A stretch of 64,000 nucleotides of DNA from FEN-1191 sp036490715 (GCA_036490715.1 DASXDL010000017.1:1-64000), one strand, 5' to 3'; shown: positions 42,904 through 51,115, counted from the first letter of the stretch. Numbers and translations are program-made. Notes: generated from the letters alone by a model not told the origin.

Positions 42904-44952
42904 GTGAGTCCGACCGCCCGCGCGGTCTGTGGCGCGCTGTTGTGCTTGGCCGCCGGACTGGGCGCTGCTGGCGCGGCGCAGGCCGGCGGAGCCAGCCCGT
43001 ACCTGCCCCTCAACCTGTCGCCGGATATCGAACGCAAGGTCGAGCACGTCCTGATCCTGGCCGGCGAGCCGGTCATGACGCGGCCAATCGCGGTAGAAAA
43101 GGTGCTGCGGGCGCTGCCGCGCGCGCGCCATGTCAACCCGGCGCTGTGCGCGGAGGTCGAACACTACCTGAATCGCTATTTCGGCCGAATGGGCGTGACC
43201 CACGCGGCCGCACAGGTGGCGCTCGCCAAGCACTCCAGCATGACACTGCCGAATCAGCACGGCGAGCGGGCCGACTCCGCCTGGGATGCATCGGCGGCGG
43301 CATTCTACCGGCCCTTTGAACACCTGCTGTTGACTGCCGGTGCGGTCGGCTACGGCGGTACCGATGGCCGGGTAACCCCGACCGGCAGCCTGCTGAGCGC
43401 CGGCGATGAATATGCGCAGCTCGACTTCGGCTACCGCGACCATTGGTTTTCACCGCTGACCGACAGCAGTGACTTGATCAGTACCGAGGCGCCGACGATG
43501 CCTTCGGTGACTTTGTCCAATTCGCACCCGATCAGTCGCCTGGGCCTGGAGTACGAATTTTTTCTGGCGCGCATGAGCTATACCAACCAGATCGTGTGGC
43601 ACAACGGACTCACCGCAGGCTATCCGCGCTTCGCCGGCATGCACGTGGGCCTGCAGCCGCTGCCGGGCTGGGCCATTGCCGGCAACGGGGTGTGGCAGTT
43701 TGGTGGCGGCGCACGGCCGGCCGGCATCGGACAGTTTTTCAGCTCGCTGCTACACGTGACGGCGCTGCCGAGTTCCTCCACCTCGTCCGGGCTGGACAGT
43801 CGGTTCGCCAATCGCGAGCTGTCGATCACCAGCTCCTACACCTTTCCGGCCCCGCACCCGCTGGTCGCCTACTTCGAATATGCCGCGCGCGACACACTGC
43901 ACGGCAACCCGTTCCGCTTCCATCAGTCGCAGCTCTCGGCCGGCCTGCACATGCCACAGATTTTTAAACGCTTCGATCTGACGATCGAGGCGTCCGAATG
44001 GCAGAACAACTGGTACACCGACTACGTCTGGCTCGAGGGTATGACGGTTGACAGTACCGTGATCGGCAACTGGGGCGCAGACTGGCGTAGCTTTGTCGAT
44101 GCGGTCGGCGCCCAGAGCCTGATGGCGCAGCTGGCCTGGAGCCTGCACTCCGGCGATAGCATCGATCTGCGCTGGCGCACGTTGCAGAACCAGAGCTACT
44201 CCGCGGCCCTTGGCTTTCCCGACGTGCACTATCGACGCGCCCAGATGCTGACCGCCGAGTACGCCCAGCCGCGCAACGGCTATACCCGCGGGCTGTCACT
44301 AGATCTCGGGCGCGATGTCTACGGCAAGAGCTTCGCGCGGCTCGGCGCCTTCGCGCGCTTTGACGGCGGCAACCAGGATCACGTCGCCGAGGACGCGGTG
44401 GGCGACGAGGCCGATGCCGCCGACGCACAGGATGCGATCGAGGATGCCGCGCACTTCATGCGCCTGGAGCGCTTCGTCGATGCCGGTGTCAGTGGTGGGC
44501 GCCTGGGGCTGGACCTGGGTGGCTTCTCGGTGGCGCAGGAATCCGCGCCGCTGCAGTACCGTAGCGTGCTGTCACCGCACTTGGGCATCGGCGTGCGCCG
44601 CGCGGTCGGCAGCCACTCGGATTTCGGGGTGCGCGCCGAGTTCGACGATTTTCACGGCGCCATGCTGGCGCTGCGCTTACTCGACTACCGTTACCGCATC
44701 GGCCGGCACTTCGCGCTCAGCGCCTTCGGCGGCATGGCCCGTTACCAGGGACCGACGCCGGCCATCGGCTATTACGGCGGCGCCGGCCTTCAGTGGCGCG
44801 ACCTGCTGCCGCACTGGGACCTGTCGCTCGACATGCGCTTCTTCGACCACGTGCAGCGCGACAAGCTGCGTCCGAGCGATCCACAGAACGGCGATCCGAT
44901 CGAGTGGTACACCATGCAGGCGCCAAGCCTCTATATCAGCCGGCGCTTTTGA
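42904..44952 (+). CDS. Capsule assembly Wzi family outer-membrane protein
   Basis: About 682 residues, with a signal peptide (TARAVCGALLCLAAGLGAAGAAQA) and a long beta-rich region ending in an aromatic residue (YISRRF), as outer-membrane barrels do. Segments such as RLGLEYEFFLARMSYTNQIVW, GFPDVHYRRAQMLTAEYAQP and LSLDLGRDVYGKSFARLGAF fit the Wzi/Caps_assemb family, whose best-known member anchors capsule to the surface. GTG at 42904 gives a sensible signal peptide; the exact start is uncertain. An acidic insert of about 25 residues (DHVAEDAVGDEADAADAQD) is unusual. No wza/wzb/wzc genes are nearby. The 3' end overlaps folD by 17 bases. Confidence 0.75.
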   Translation: MSPTARAVCGALLCLAAGLGAAGAAQAGGASPYLPLNLSPDIERKVEHVLILAGEPVMTRPIAVEKVLRALPRARHVNPALCAEVEHYLNRYFGRMGVTHAAAQVALAKHSSMTLPNQHGERADSAWDASAAAFYRPFEHLLLTAGAVGYGGTDGRVTPTGSLLSAGDEYAQLDFGYRDHWFSPLTDSSDLISTEAPTMPSVTLSNSHPISRLGLEYEFFLARMSYTNQIVWHNGLTAGYPRFAGMHVGLQPLPGWAIAGNGVWQFGGGARPAGIGQFFSSLLHVTALPSSSTSSGLDSRFANRELSITSSYTFPAPHPLVAYFEYAARDTLHGNPFRFHQSQLSAGLHMPQIFKRFDLTIEASEWQNNWYTDYVWLEGMTVDSTVIGNWGADWRSFVDAVGAQSLMAQLAWSLHSGDSIDLRWRTLQNQSYSAALGFPDVHYRRAQMLTAEYAQPRNGYTRGLSLDLGRDVYGKSFARLGAFARFDGGNQDHVAEDAVGDEADAADAQDAIEDAAHFMRLERFVDAGVSGGRLGLDLGGFSVAQESAPLQYRSVLSPHLGIGVRRAVGSHSDFGVRAEFDDFHGAMLALRLLDYRYRIGRHFALSAFGGMARYQGPTPAIGYYGGAGLQWRDLLPHWDLSLDMRFFDHVQRDKLRPSDPQNGDPIEWYTMQAPSLYISRRF

Positions 44953-45829
44953 GTCCCTGACGGCGCTCGCTCGCCTCGAGCGTGTTGCTCAATAACGTTG
45001 CAATCGTCATCGGACCGACGCCGCCCGGCACCGGTGTGATCCACGACGCGCGCTCGGCCGCCGACGCGAACTCCACATCACCGACCAGGCGACCTTCCGG
45101 CAGACGATGAATGCCGATGTCGATGACCACGGCGCCGGCACGGATCCAGGCGCCGGGCACCATCTGCGGCTTGCCGATCGCCACCACCAGCAGCTCGGCG
45201 CGCTTGACCTCGGCTTCGAGATCGCGGGTACGGGTGTGACACACGGTCGTGGTGGCGCCGGCCAGCAGCAGCTCGAGCGCCATCGGCCGGCCGACGATGC
45301 TCGAGGCACCGACCACCACCGCTTCCATGCCGCTCGGATTGATGCCGACATGCTGCAGCATCTTGATGACGCCGTAGGGCGTGCAGGCGCGCAGTAGCGG
45401 TTCGCGCTGCGCCAGCCGGCCAAGGTTGTAGGGATGCAGTCCATCGACGTCCTTGGCGGGGTCCACCGCCTCGATCACGGCGCGGCCGCGGATGTGCTTG
45501 GGCAGCGGCAGCTGCACCAGGATGCCGTCGATTGCGGGCTCATCGTTGAGTTTGCGCAGCAGCGCCAATAGGTCAGCCTCGCTGGTCGATTCCGGCAGAT
45601 CGTGCGCGACCGAAACGACGCCGGCCTCGTCGCAGGAGCGGCGCTTGTTGCGCACGTAGACCTCGGATGCCGGATCCTTGCCAATCAGTACCACCGCCAG
45701 CCCGGGCCGGCGCGCCCCGGCGGCGACCCGCTTTTCAATGGCGGCCCGTACTTCCTGCTTCAGATCCTGGGCGATGGCCTTGCCGTCGATCAGCTTGGCC
45801 CGTTGCGTTGCTGTGGTAGTGGTAGTCAT
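44936..45829 (-). CDS. folD: Bifunctional methylenetetrahydrofolate dehydrogenase/cyclohydrolase
   Basis: It interconverts methylene-, methenyl- and formyl-tetrahydrofolate in the cytoplasm. The 297-residue protein has VGKDPASEVYVRNK-type sequence (LIGKDPASEVYVRNKRRSC), the catalytic-site segment ILVQLPLPKHI, DVDGLHPYNLGRL, the NADP-binding VVGASSIVGRPMALELL and PVPGGVGPMTIATLL. The ATG at 45829 starts MTTTTTATQRAK; earlier in-frame sequence lies in the tRNA leader. It is convergent with the Wzi gene. Confidence 0.96.
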   Translation of the reverse strand: MTTTTTATQRAKLIDGKAIAQDLKQEVRAAIEKRVAAGARRPGLAVVLIGKDPASEVYVRNKRRSCDEAGVVSVAHDLPESTSEADLLALLRKLNDEPAIDGILVQLPLPKHIRGRAVIEAVDPAKDVDGLHPYNLGRLAQREPLLRACTPYGVIKMLQHVGINPSGMEAVVVGASSIVGRPMALELLLAGATTTVCHTRTRDLEAEVKRAELLVVAIGKPQMVPGAWIRAGAVVIDIGIHRLPEGRLVGDVEFASAAERASWITPVPGGVGPMTIATLLSNTLEASERRQGLKSAG

Positions 45830-45870
45830 ATAAGAATAGTGCCGTAAGTAGCGGTAGCAGCGGAAGCGAA

Positions 45871-45900
45871 TTGACGCTGCCGAGAAGGACTCCGTATGAT
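45871..45900 (+). promoter_or_regulatory. Sigma-70-type promoter of the tRNA-Pro/Arg/His cluster
   Basis: TTGACG (45871-45876) and TATGAT (45895-45900) are separated by 18 bases, followed at once by the GC-rich discriminator GCGCGCCC. That is typical of growth-rate and stringent-controlled stable-RNA promoters. The first tRNA base is about 48 bases after the -10 hexamer. Confidence 0.65.
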
Positions 45901-45948
45901 GCGCGCCCCTGTGCGGTAGGCACGGAGGGCGCCTCGGGAAGGCTTGAG

Positions 45949-46025
45949 CGGGGCATGGCGCAGTCTGGTAGCGCATCTGCTTTGGGAGCAGAGGGTCGGG
46001 GGTTCAAATCCCTCTGCCCCGACCA
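45949..46025 (+). tRNA. tRNA-Pro (UGG)
   Basis: A 77-base cloverleaf including the encoded CCA. The acceptor CGGGGCA pairs with TGCCCCG. The anticodon loop TTTGGGA gives anticodon TGG at 45983-45985, and the T-loop is TTCAAAT. First of three tRNAs in one cluster. Confidence 0.97.
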
Positions 46026-46039
46026 GCTCAAACGATTGG

Positions 46040-46116
46040 GCGCCCGTAGCTCAGCTGGATAGAGCACCGGCCTTCTAAGCCGGTGGTCGCAGGTTCGAGT
46101 CCTGCCGGGCGCGCCA
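46040..46116 (+). tRNA. tRNA-Arg (UCU)
   Basis: A 77-base cloverleaf with encoded CCA. The acceptor GCGCCCG pairs with CGGGCGC. The anticodon stem CCGGC/GCCGG encloses loop CTTCTAA, anticodon TCT at 46074-46076. It lies 14 bases after tRNA-Pro. Confidence 0.97.
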
Positions 46117-46123
46117 CGACGAC

Positions 46124-46200
46124 GGTGGACGTAGCTCAGTTGGTAGAGTCCCGGATTGTGATTCCGGCTGTCGCGGGTTCGAGTCCCGTCGTCCACCCCA
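46124..46200 (+). tRNA. tRNA-His (GUG)
   Basis: A 77-base cloverleaf with encoded CCA. The 5' end carries the extra G(-1) paired with C73, which is diagnostic of tRNA-His. The anticodon loop TTGTGAT gives GTG at 46158-46160. It lies 7 bases after tRNA-Arg. Its 3' end (46184-46195) is repeated 2 kb downstream. Confidence 0.97.
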
Positions 46201-46249
46201 TTCCCTGATTTTGGGCCTTTAAGCCCGGCGTGCTTGCCTGCGCCTATCT

Positions 46250-47608
46250 CTATCGATTTTCCTGTATGTAGACCGCGCGCTCGTGCGAGAACGTCCTGAA
46301 CCCAAAGATCCCGTGATAGCTGCCCATGCCGCTTTGGCCGACGCCGCCGAAGGGCAACTGGTTCTCCAGGTAATGAGAGAAGAAGCCGTTGATCGTCACA
46401 CCACCGGATGAGGTCCTGCTGAGTAACTTGTCGATGTTGCTCTGACTCTTGCTGTACATGTAGAGCGCCAAGGGCTTGGGGCGGCTCGAGATGTATGCGA
46501 TGACATCATCGATGTTCTTATAAGTCAGGACAGGCACGATCGGCCCGAAAATCTCCTCCTGCATGATGAGCATGTCAGGAGTGACCTCGGTGAGCAGGGT
46601 CGGATGGATCGTCCGGTCAGCTTCTTCCATATTGCCGCCCACGGCAATTTTGGCACCCTTGGCCACGGCATCTTCGAACAGTTTCTTGATGCGGGCGAAG
46701 TTCTGAGCGTTGACGATCTGGGCGATGCTTTCCTTCTTGATGGTGCCGTCATCCCGGTACAGGTTCTGTGTCACCTTGGCTCGAAACTCCTCGATCAAGG
46801 CGTTCTTCTGCGGCTCCTTGATGAATACATAGTCGGGGGAGATGCAGGCCTGTCCGCCGTTGAATTGCTTGGCTGCCGCCAGATCGGCGCCGACCTTCTT
46901 CACATCCGCGTCTTCATCGACGATGACGGGAGATTTCCCTCCCAGTTCCAGCGTTACAGTGGCCAAGTGCTTCGCGGCCGCCGCCATGACCAGCTTGCCT
47001 ACGCGTGTGCTGCCGGTGAAGAAAATGTGATTGAACGGCAGCTCGAGCAGAGCGGTCGCTACGTCGACACCGCCTTCAAATAGGGCAACTTCGTTTTCCT
47101 CGAATGCTGCTTTGATAATCTTGGCGGCCACTCGGGCGGTAGCCGGGCACAAGTCCGTGAGCTTGACGATGCAGCAGTTTCCCGCAGCGACGGCCGCCGC
47201 CAGCGGGCCTGCGACCAGGCCAAATGGAAAATTCCACGGGCCCAATATCAGGCATACCCCTCGTGCCTCGTAGACAATCCTCGCTTTGTCATTCTTGTTC
47301 TGCGATGGAGGCACATCGACCGGCTTCATCCAGTCGTCGAGATTGTTGATATTGCGCTCGATATTGGCGATAACGTTCAGAAGTTCGGTGACGCGTATTT
47401 CGTTTTCAGGCTTGCGAGTGTCTTGCTTCACTGCCGCGACGATCTCATCGCCGTGCGCTTCCACGGCCGACTTCAGCTTCCTGAGCTTCTCCTTGCGCTG
47501 TTCGGCGGTCGTGCCTTTCGTCAGCCATTGCTGAGCTTGCTGCCGAGAAAAAATTCGCTGTATGTCGGCGTGCACGCCTTCAGAGCTCTGTCTAGCAGGA
47601 GTGGCCAC
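46250..47608 (-). CDS. NAD(P)-dependent aldehyde dehydrogenase (family 3-like)
   Basis: It oxidises aldehydes to acids; the substrate is unknown. The 452-residue protein has the active-site WNFPFGL region, IFFTGSTRVGKLVMAAAAKH for cofactor binding, catalytic Glu221 in TLELGGKSP and catalytic Cys255 in GGQACISPDY. The C-terminal QLPFGGVGQSGMG...FRTFSH is also present. Length and motifs fit the class 3 group that includes coniferyl aldehyde and fatty aldehyde dehydrogenases. GTG at 47608 is chosen because GGAGGA stands 7 bases before it. Codon use is less GC-biased than in the core genes, and the gene lies just after a tRNA cluster, both suggesting acquisition. Confidence 0.88.
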   Translation of the reverse strand: MATPARQSSEGVHADIQRIFSRQQAQQWLTKGTTAEQRKEKLRKLKSAVEAHGDEIVAAVKQDTRKPENEIRVTELLNVIANIERNINNLDDWMKPVDVPPSQNKNDKARIVYEARGVCLILGPWNFPFGLVAGPLAAAVAAGNCCIVKLTDLCPATARVAAKIIKAAFEENEVALFEGGVDVATALLELPFNHIFFTGSTRVGKLVMAAAAKHLATVTLELGGKSPVIVDEDADVKKVGADLAAAKQFNGGQACISPDYVFIKEPQKNALIEEFRAKVTQNLYRDDGTIKKESIAQIVNAQNFARIKKLFEDAVAKGAKIAVGGNMEEADRTIHPTLLTEVTPDMLIMQEEIFGPIVPVLTYKNIDDVIAYISSRPKPLALYMYSKSQSNIDKLLSRTSSGGVTINGFFSHYLENQLPFGGVGQSGMGSYHGIFGFRTFSHERAVYIQENR

Positions 47609-47838
47609 AATACTTCCTCCAATCGATGAGCGCGGATTCGCCAGTGACGCGGCGATTGTAGTGCATTGCTGCAATTCGATGGAGACCGGCCGTCCACCTC
47701 GTTCCCTCGCGTCGGGTCGCCCGGATAGAGGCTATTTAGGCCGAATCTCTCCAACGCGAGGGAGCTGAGCTGGGTCGCCGCAAGAGTCGCTGCCGTACTA
47801 AACAGTGCGCGTCGTTCGCGATTGATTTCGTCGGGCAT
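47521..47838 (-). pseudogene. Remnant of a twin-arginine-signal protein gene
   Basis: An open frame begins MPDEINRERRALFSTAATLAATQ after an AGAGGAG site. This resembles the start of Tat-exported enzymes (R-R followed by F and a hydrophobic Ala stretch). After about 35 residues the sequence loses any recognisable pattern and the frame runs 88 bases into the aldehyde dehydrogenase gene in another frame. I read it as the 5' remnant of a deleted gene; it could be a spurious frame. The rest of the 47.6-48.3 kb stretch shows no gene I can support. Confidence 0.35.
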
Positions 47839-48258
47839 CTCCTCTCTACGATTGAGATACCGATGGAATGTGCAGCGATTAATCACGGCTTCGGGCCTAA
47901 AGCGATTGCACCTAGGTATCGGTCGAGCATGTCGAAAGAGCAGGCAGCTGCATTCAGCCTCGGATTCAGTCTGTTCGTCGGGCCCGTTCGGCCAGAGCTC
48001 TACGAACGTCACTGCAATTTTAAAAAAATCGCCCGCCGAATTGGCCTGCGCCGCTTAGCGCTTTCGCCATCGCTACGACTCTGTTCGTTGCTGCGATGGT
48101 TTGCGACAGGACTGGAATCGCTGATCCTCAACGGGCGGCTCAGAGCCGTCTCATCCACCGGCGCGGGATTTTTTTCCGTTGTCGGTGATACACTGGCCGA
48201 CAGACAGAACGGGATCCCAAAAGCCGGCAATATCAGTAACTTGGTGAGCTGGCGATAA

Positions 48259-48270
48259 TCCCGTCGTCCA
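48259..48270 (+). repeat. 12-bp repeat of the tRNA-His 3' end
   Basis: TCCCGTCGTCCA is identical to 46184-46195 inside tRNA-His, and the next bases remain similar (GCCCGCTCC versus CCCCATTCC). It lies just before tRNA-Lys. It may mark the far end of DNA inserted at tRNA-His (aldehyde dehydrogenase plus remnants), or be a relic of an older tRNA copy. Confidence 0.4.
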
Positions 48271-48283
48271 GCCCGCTCCATAA

Positions 48284-48359
48284 GGGCCGTTAGCTCAGCT
48301 GGTAGAGCAGGAGACTCTTAATCTCTTGGTCGTAGGTTCGATCCCTACACGGCCCACCA
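48284..48359 (+). tRNA. tRNA-Lys (CUU)
   Basis: A 76-base cloverleaf with encoded CCA. The acceptor GGGCCGT pairs with ACGGCCC. The anticodon loop CTCTTAA gives CTT at 48317-48319, and the T-arm is GTAGG-TTCGATC-CCTAC. The last 45 bases occur again at 50052-50096. Confidence 0.97.
48315..48359 (+). repeat. Left copy of a 45-bp direct repeat (att-like, inside tRNA-Lys)
   Basis: The 3' part of tRNA-Lys from the anticodon loop to CCA is repeated exactly at 50052-50096. Identity stops sharply at both ends. This is the usual footprint of an integrase that uses a tRNA gene as its attachment site and restores it on insertion. Confidence 0.8.
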
Positions 48360-48757
48360 TTTACTTATACGCATCAATAATTTACGGGCCTCAACCTGCG
48401 GACTTGGTCGCGAGAATTCTCCGTGCTACGCGGGTGCTACACACTTGGGGATGGGCGCGGGGGTGAGAGCGCTGCGATTAGCGAACGATCCTAGGCGCGA
48501 GCAATCGGTAGACACTGCTCGCCGCTTCAAAAAGCGTCGCTCCTGCCAAGTACGGAATTGCCGCAGGCGGTGGCTGCATGAGGTGAGCGCCCGGAGACAC
48601 GCGCTTTGGGAGAGCGCCGTACAACCCTCGAGTCGTCTTCTCATATCTTTCGAACGCGCTATCCGACTGACGTTGGCCCATTTCGTGGACAGTTTGGCGC
48701 TAGAGATTCGCTGGGTTGGCTACTGTGACCGATCCCTGTCAGTTTGAGTGATCGAGC
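48360..48757. other. Gene-poor stretch after tRNA-Lys
   Basis: No gene is supported here. It has two close copies of GTGCTAC (around 48422-48440). Short open frames on both strands show no recognisable family, and base composition is mixed. It lies inside the putative tRNA-Lys island. Confidence 0.4.
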
Positions 48758-48976
48758 GTGAACGCCTCGCCGGGGAAGGGCGTTCCTCGGGATGTCCATC
48801 CCACGCCTGATGACCCGCCCTGCGTCGGGTGCCCGTTCGAGAAACGATGCCGTGCTGAACGGCTGGCGTGCGCCGCCTTCGACAGGTACGCGGCCGGCCA
48901 GCGCTGGCAGAGCGCTGCGCGGCTGCCCCCCGCCATGCAGTTCGCGCGACTCAACAAAAACGACGTGCGGGCATGA
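48758..48976 (+). CDS. Small cysteine-rich protein, possibly mobile-element derived
   Basis: A 72-residue product from a GTG start. The centre reads CVGCPFEKRCRAERLACAAF, a CxxC-x5-C-x6-C arrangement with a following aromatic segment, as in small zinc-binding proteins often met in phages and islands. No function can be given. It lies between the two 45-bp repeats. The start codon and even expression are uncertain, but the cysteine pattern argues against a chance frame. Confidence 0.45.
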   Translation: MNASPGKGVPRDVHPTPDDPPCVGCPFEKRCRAERLACAAFDRYAAGQRWQSAARLPPAMQFARLNKNDVRA

Positions 48977-49128
48977 TCCGCCGAGCTGTCGAGTGGCTGA
49001 ACTGCTGGCCCTGTGGCTGGTCGCGCTGCCGTTGCTCGTGCTGCCGCCGTAGCGCTCGTACCGCCGGCCGGGCGCGCCAGGCTTTTGATAGGCTAGGGAT
49101 GAGAGATTATCCGCCCAGAAGGAGCGCC

Positions 49129-49482
49129 ATGTTCAAGACCCTGCAGGCTATTCCGATCCCGATTCTGCTGGTAATAGCGACAACTCTTGAAGTGAGCGGC
49201 GATGCCGTCGTGCGCCTCGCGATCTACAACGACGCGGGCTACTTTCGCGCGGTGTTGTTTCTGTTGGGCGCGGCCCTCCTGCTGGGCTATGGGTCGTTCC
49301 TAAATACCGCACCCGTGGAATTCGGGCGCGTCGTTGGCCTTTACATCGCGACGCTCTTCGTGGTCTGGCAGGTCATCAACTTTTGGGTCTTTCGCACCCT
49401 CCCTGGTTTACCGGTCTGGTTGGGTGGCGCGCTCGTGATTGCGGGTGGCCTCACCATCACGTTCTGGCGCGCGGCGGCTTGA
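49129..49482 (+). CDS. Small four-helix membrane protein
   Basis: A 117-residue, very hydrophobic protein with about four membrane helices: IPILLVIATTLEVSGDAVV, AVLFLLGAALLLGYGSFL, VVGLYIATLFVVWQVINFWV and WLGGALVIAGGLTITFW. Length and the Glu/Asp in the first helix recall small multidrug resistance-like proteins, but no diagnostic motif is seen. AGAAGGAG stands 6 bases before the ATG, a clear ribosome site. It lies inside the putative tRNA-Lys island. Confidence 0.7.
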   Translation: MFKTLQAIPIPILLVIATTLEVSGDAVVRLAIYNDAGYFRAVLFLLGAALLLGYGSFLNTAPVEFGRVVGLYIATLFVVWQVINFWVFRTLPGLPVWLGGALVIAGGLTITFWRAAA

Positions 49483-49549
49483 AGCAATGAGACTGCTCGT
49501 GCCGCCTCTGTAGGACGGCTCTTATGGGCGTTGACCTGCTCGGGCTGAT

Positions 49550-49774
49550 ATGGTGTCCGCTGAGGTCTCAGCGTTACTTATGCCGTATTCCAAGAAAGTC
49601 GCCGAGCTGCTGGCACTGGCGGAGCGCGCCCGTACCCCTGAAGCTCGCGATGAGTTCCTACGGCTCGCTGAACGGTATCGCACCCTGAACGCGCATCACC
49701 AAACGGATGCCCCGCAGATGGCGCCCGAGCGCGAGCAGGATGCGGATGGAATCGCGGAGCTGGAGCCATCGTAG
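49550..49774 (+). CDS. Small hypothetical protein
   Basis: Up to 74 residues; an ATG at 49580 (MPYSKKVAELLALAERARTP) may be the true start, giving 64. The core KVAELLALAERARTPEARDE and LRLAERYRTLNAHH predicts two helices and resembles a common type of short proteobacterial protein of unknown role. The tail is acidic. No good ribosome site is seen for either start. Confidence 0.45.
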   Translation: MVSAEVSALLMPYSKKVAELLALAERARTPEARDEFLRLAERYRTLNAHHQTDAPQMAPEREQDADGIAELEPS

Positions 49775-49873
49775 GGGACTCGACGCCGGCGCCTGGGAGC
49801 CGTCCACGGCAGCATCTCGCTAGGGGTCTGGTATCCCCCTGCCACTCTGCGCGGCGTGGCGGCCTTCCTGGTG

Positions 49874-49906
49874 CGCGACCAAGAGATTTTCAGGCTCTTG
49901 GTCGCG
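49874..49906. repeat. Perfect 12-bp stem hairpin near the island end
   Basis: CGCGACCAAGAG and CTCTTGGTCGCG are exact inverted repeats around a 9-base loop (ATTTTCAGG). The right arm shares CTCTTGGTCG with tRNA-Lys. It could be a terminator (no T-tract follows), a recombinase arm site, or a small structured RNA. Confidence 0.55.
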
Positions 49907-50051
49907 TGGGTGTTCGGTGCAAAATCGGTGCAGTTGCTTACTCCGACAGGCACTTAGACACTCTGAGTGACACTCGCGGAATGCCGAAAAAACAAGGAGT
50001 TTCTCAGCGTCTGTCGGAGCGCAAAAGAGTAGAAACGAGCGCTTAGGCCGT

Positions 50052-50096
50052 CTCTTAATCTCTTGGTCGTAGGTTCGATCCCTACACGGCCCACCA
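50052..50096 (+). repeat. Right copy of the 45-bp direct repeat (truncated tRNA-Lys)
   Basis: Identical to 48315-48359. The bases before it (GCTTAGGCCGT) do not form the 5' half of a tRNA, so this is not a second tRNA gene. It closes a 1.7-kb segment that contains small orphan genes but no integrase. Confidence 0.8.
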
Positions 50097-50557
50097 GCTT
50101 CCTGCGTCTGAACAATTCGCTTACAAACGCATCTCTTGGCTGGAAGCGCCATACTCGTGGATCTCCGTTTCTCTTTTTGCATCCCGCGAGCGAGATTGGG
50201 CTCAGGATGTCTCTACTCGAGCTCGGCGATCTGAACTGCCGGACGCTGCTCAGCGAGCAGATATCGGCAACGACCTGCTCAAGGCAAGCATTCGCTGATC
50301 CGTGCAGGAGACAGTAATAGCAGCCGCGATCTCACGAGAGCTGCCATACGAGCGATGCTTTCAGCGTGCGGCTCCATTGCGGTCTTAGCGCGTCAGGAAA
50401 GCACGAGGTGAATTGAGAAGTGCCCCAAGTTTCGGCGATGTGGGGCGTCTGAACTCGATTTAGTGGGCTACCGAACAGTAACGCGCAATGGCCGTTCAAC
50501 TCCGGCCGGGGCGCCAAGCCACGGCCGCCGTAGATTTCTGACGGCGGGATCGCAAGA
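50097..50557. other. Intergenic stretch without a supported gene
   Basis: Lower GC than the core, with only short overlapping frames on both strands that match nothing I recognise. It separates the att-like repeat from the nucleotidyltransferase gene. It may be degraded mobile DNA. Confidence 0.4.
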
Positions 50558-51115
50558 TTAGCTCGCGAGGACTGCTTCCAAATTATCAGCCGCTTCACGC
50601 CCAAATCGACGTGTGACTCTGCGCAACAGATCAACGTCAATTGGGCCTTGCGCACTTCGATATGCAGCCTGCGCATCTATGATGTCCTGCGGGCCGCCTG
50701 CAAAGCACTTCATCGCAATCAGGTCTTCGCGGCCGACAAATCGCAGGTTTACGCCCTGCAGCGGCACTTCCACCGCTCTGGAGAACACCGCGGGATCCAC
50801 TCCGCGGAGGCCGCTCAAAAGCTCTACATGATTATGAAAGCTGTCGCTTAGAACGAGCATCGCAGGAATCGGGTCTTCTGCATCTCCGTGACGTAGTTCG
50901 GTGTCGAAGCCTGCTTGATCAAACGCTGTCCCGAGATTTGTAAGCTGCGGCAGCGTTATCAACAGCAGCGCGTCGACATCCGTCGTGCCTCTAAGCGCTC
51001 CGTGGGCGGAGAGTGCGAAGGCGCCAATCACGGCGTATTCAATGTTCTCACGCTGCAGAATTTCCACGGCGTCTAAGAACAGTAGGGCAGATTGACCGGG
51101 CCGATTAGTCCTCAC
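50558..51115 (-). CDS. Nucleotidyltransferase-fold protein (AbiEii/MNT-like)
   Basis: A 185-residue protein. The N-terminal half, IEYAVIGAFALSAHGALRGTTDVDALL, fits the minimal nucleotidyltransferase core, where the TTDVD acids would bind metal; the usual GS pair is here GAF. DLIAMKCFAG resembles the conserved (E/D)LIAMK segment of AbiEii-like and related proteins. It overlaps the XRE regulator gene (ATGA), so both are made together. By analogy with such pairs it may be a toxin or defence effector that nucleotidylates RNA or protein (inference). GC content is lower than in neighbours. Confidence 0.7.
   Translation of the reverse strand: MRTNRPGQSALLFLDAVEILQRENIEYAVIGAFALSAHGALRGTTDVDALLLITLPQLTNLGTAFDQAGFDTELRHGDAEDPIPAMLVLSDSFHNHVELLSGLRGVDPAVFSRAVEVPLQGVNLRFVGREDLIAMKCFAGGPQDIIDAQAAYRSAQGPIDVDLLRRVTRRFGREAADNLEAVLAS

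Noticed and set aside
45735..46196. Minus-strand protein-like frame with DGTRTRDSRNHNPGLYQLSY and GRTRTCDHRLRR
   Set aside because: It is the antisense of the three tRNA genes, a well-known kind of spurious protein.
47863..48258. 131-codon forward frame between the aldehyde dehydrogenase and tRNA-Lys
   Set aside because: No family or ribosome site seen and it conflicts with another frame; I treat the stretch as gene remnants.
48426..48644. Minus-strand small frame in the island
   Set aside because: No start context, no motif, and competing frames on the other strand; coding cannot be supported.
50052..50096. A second tRNA-Lys gene
   Set aside because: Only the 3' 45 bases are present; the acceptor 5' strand, D-arm and half of the anticodon stem are missing.
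49820..50182. Minus-strand frame containing CRDRTYDQEIKRR
   Set aside because: This is the antisense of the tRNA-Lys fragment and flanks; no real gene.
50332..50676. 114-codon minus-strand frame
   Set aside because: It overlaps the nucleotidyltransferase gene in another frame, has no ribosome site and no recognisable family.
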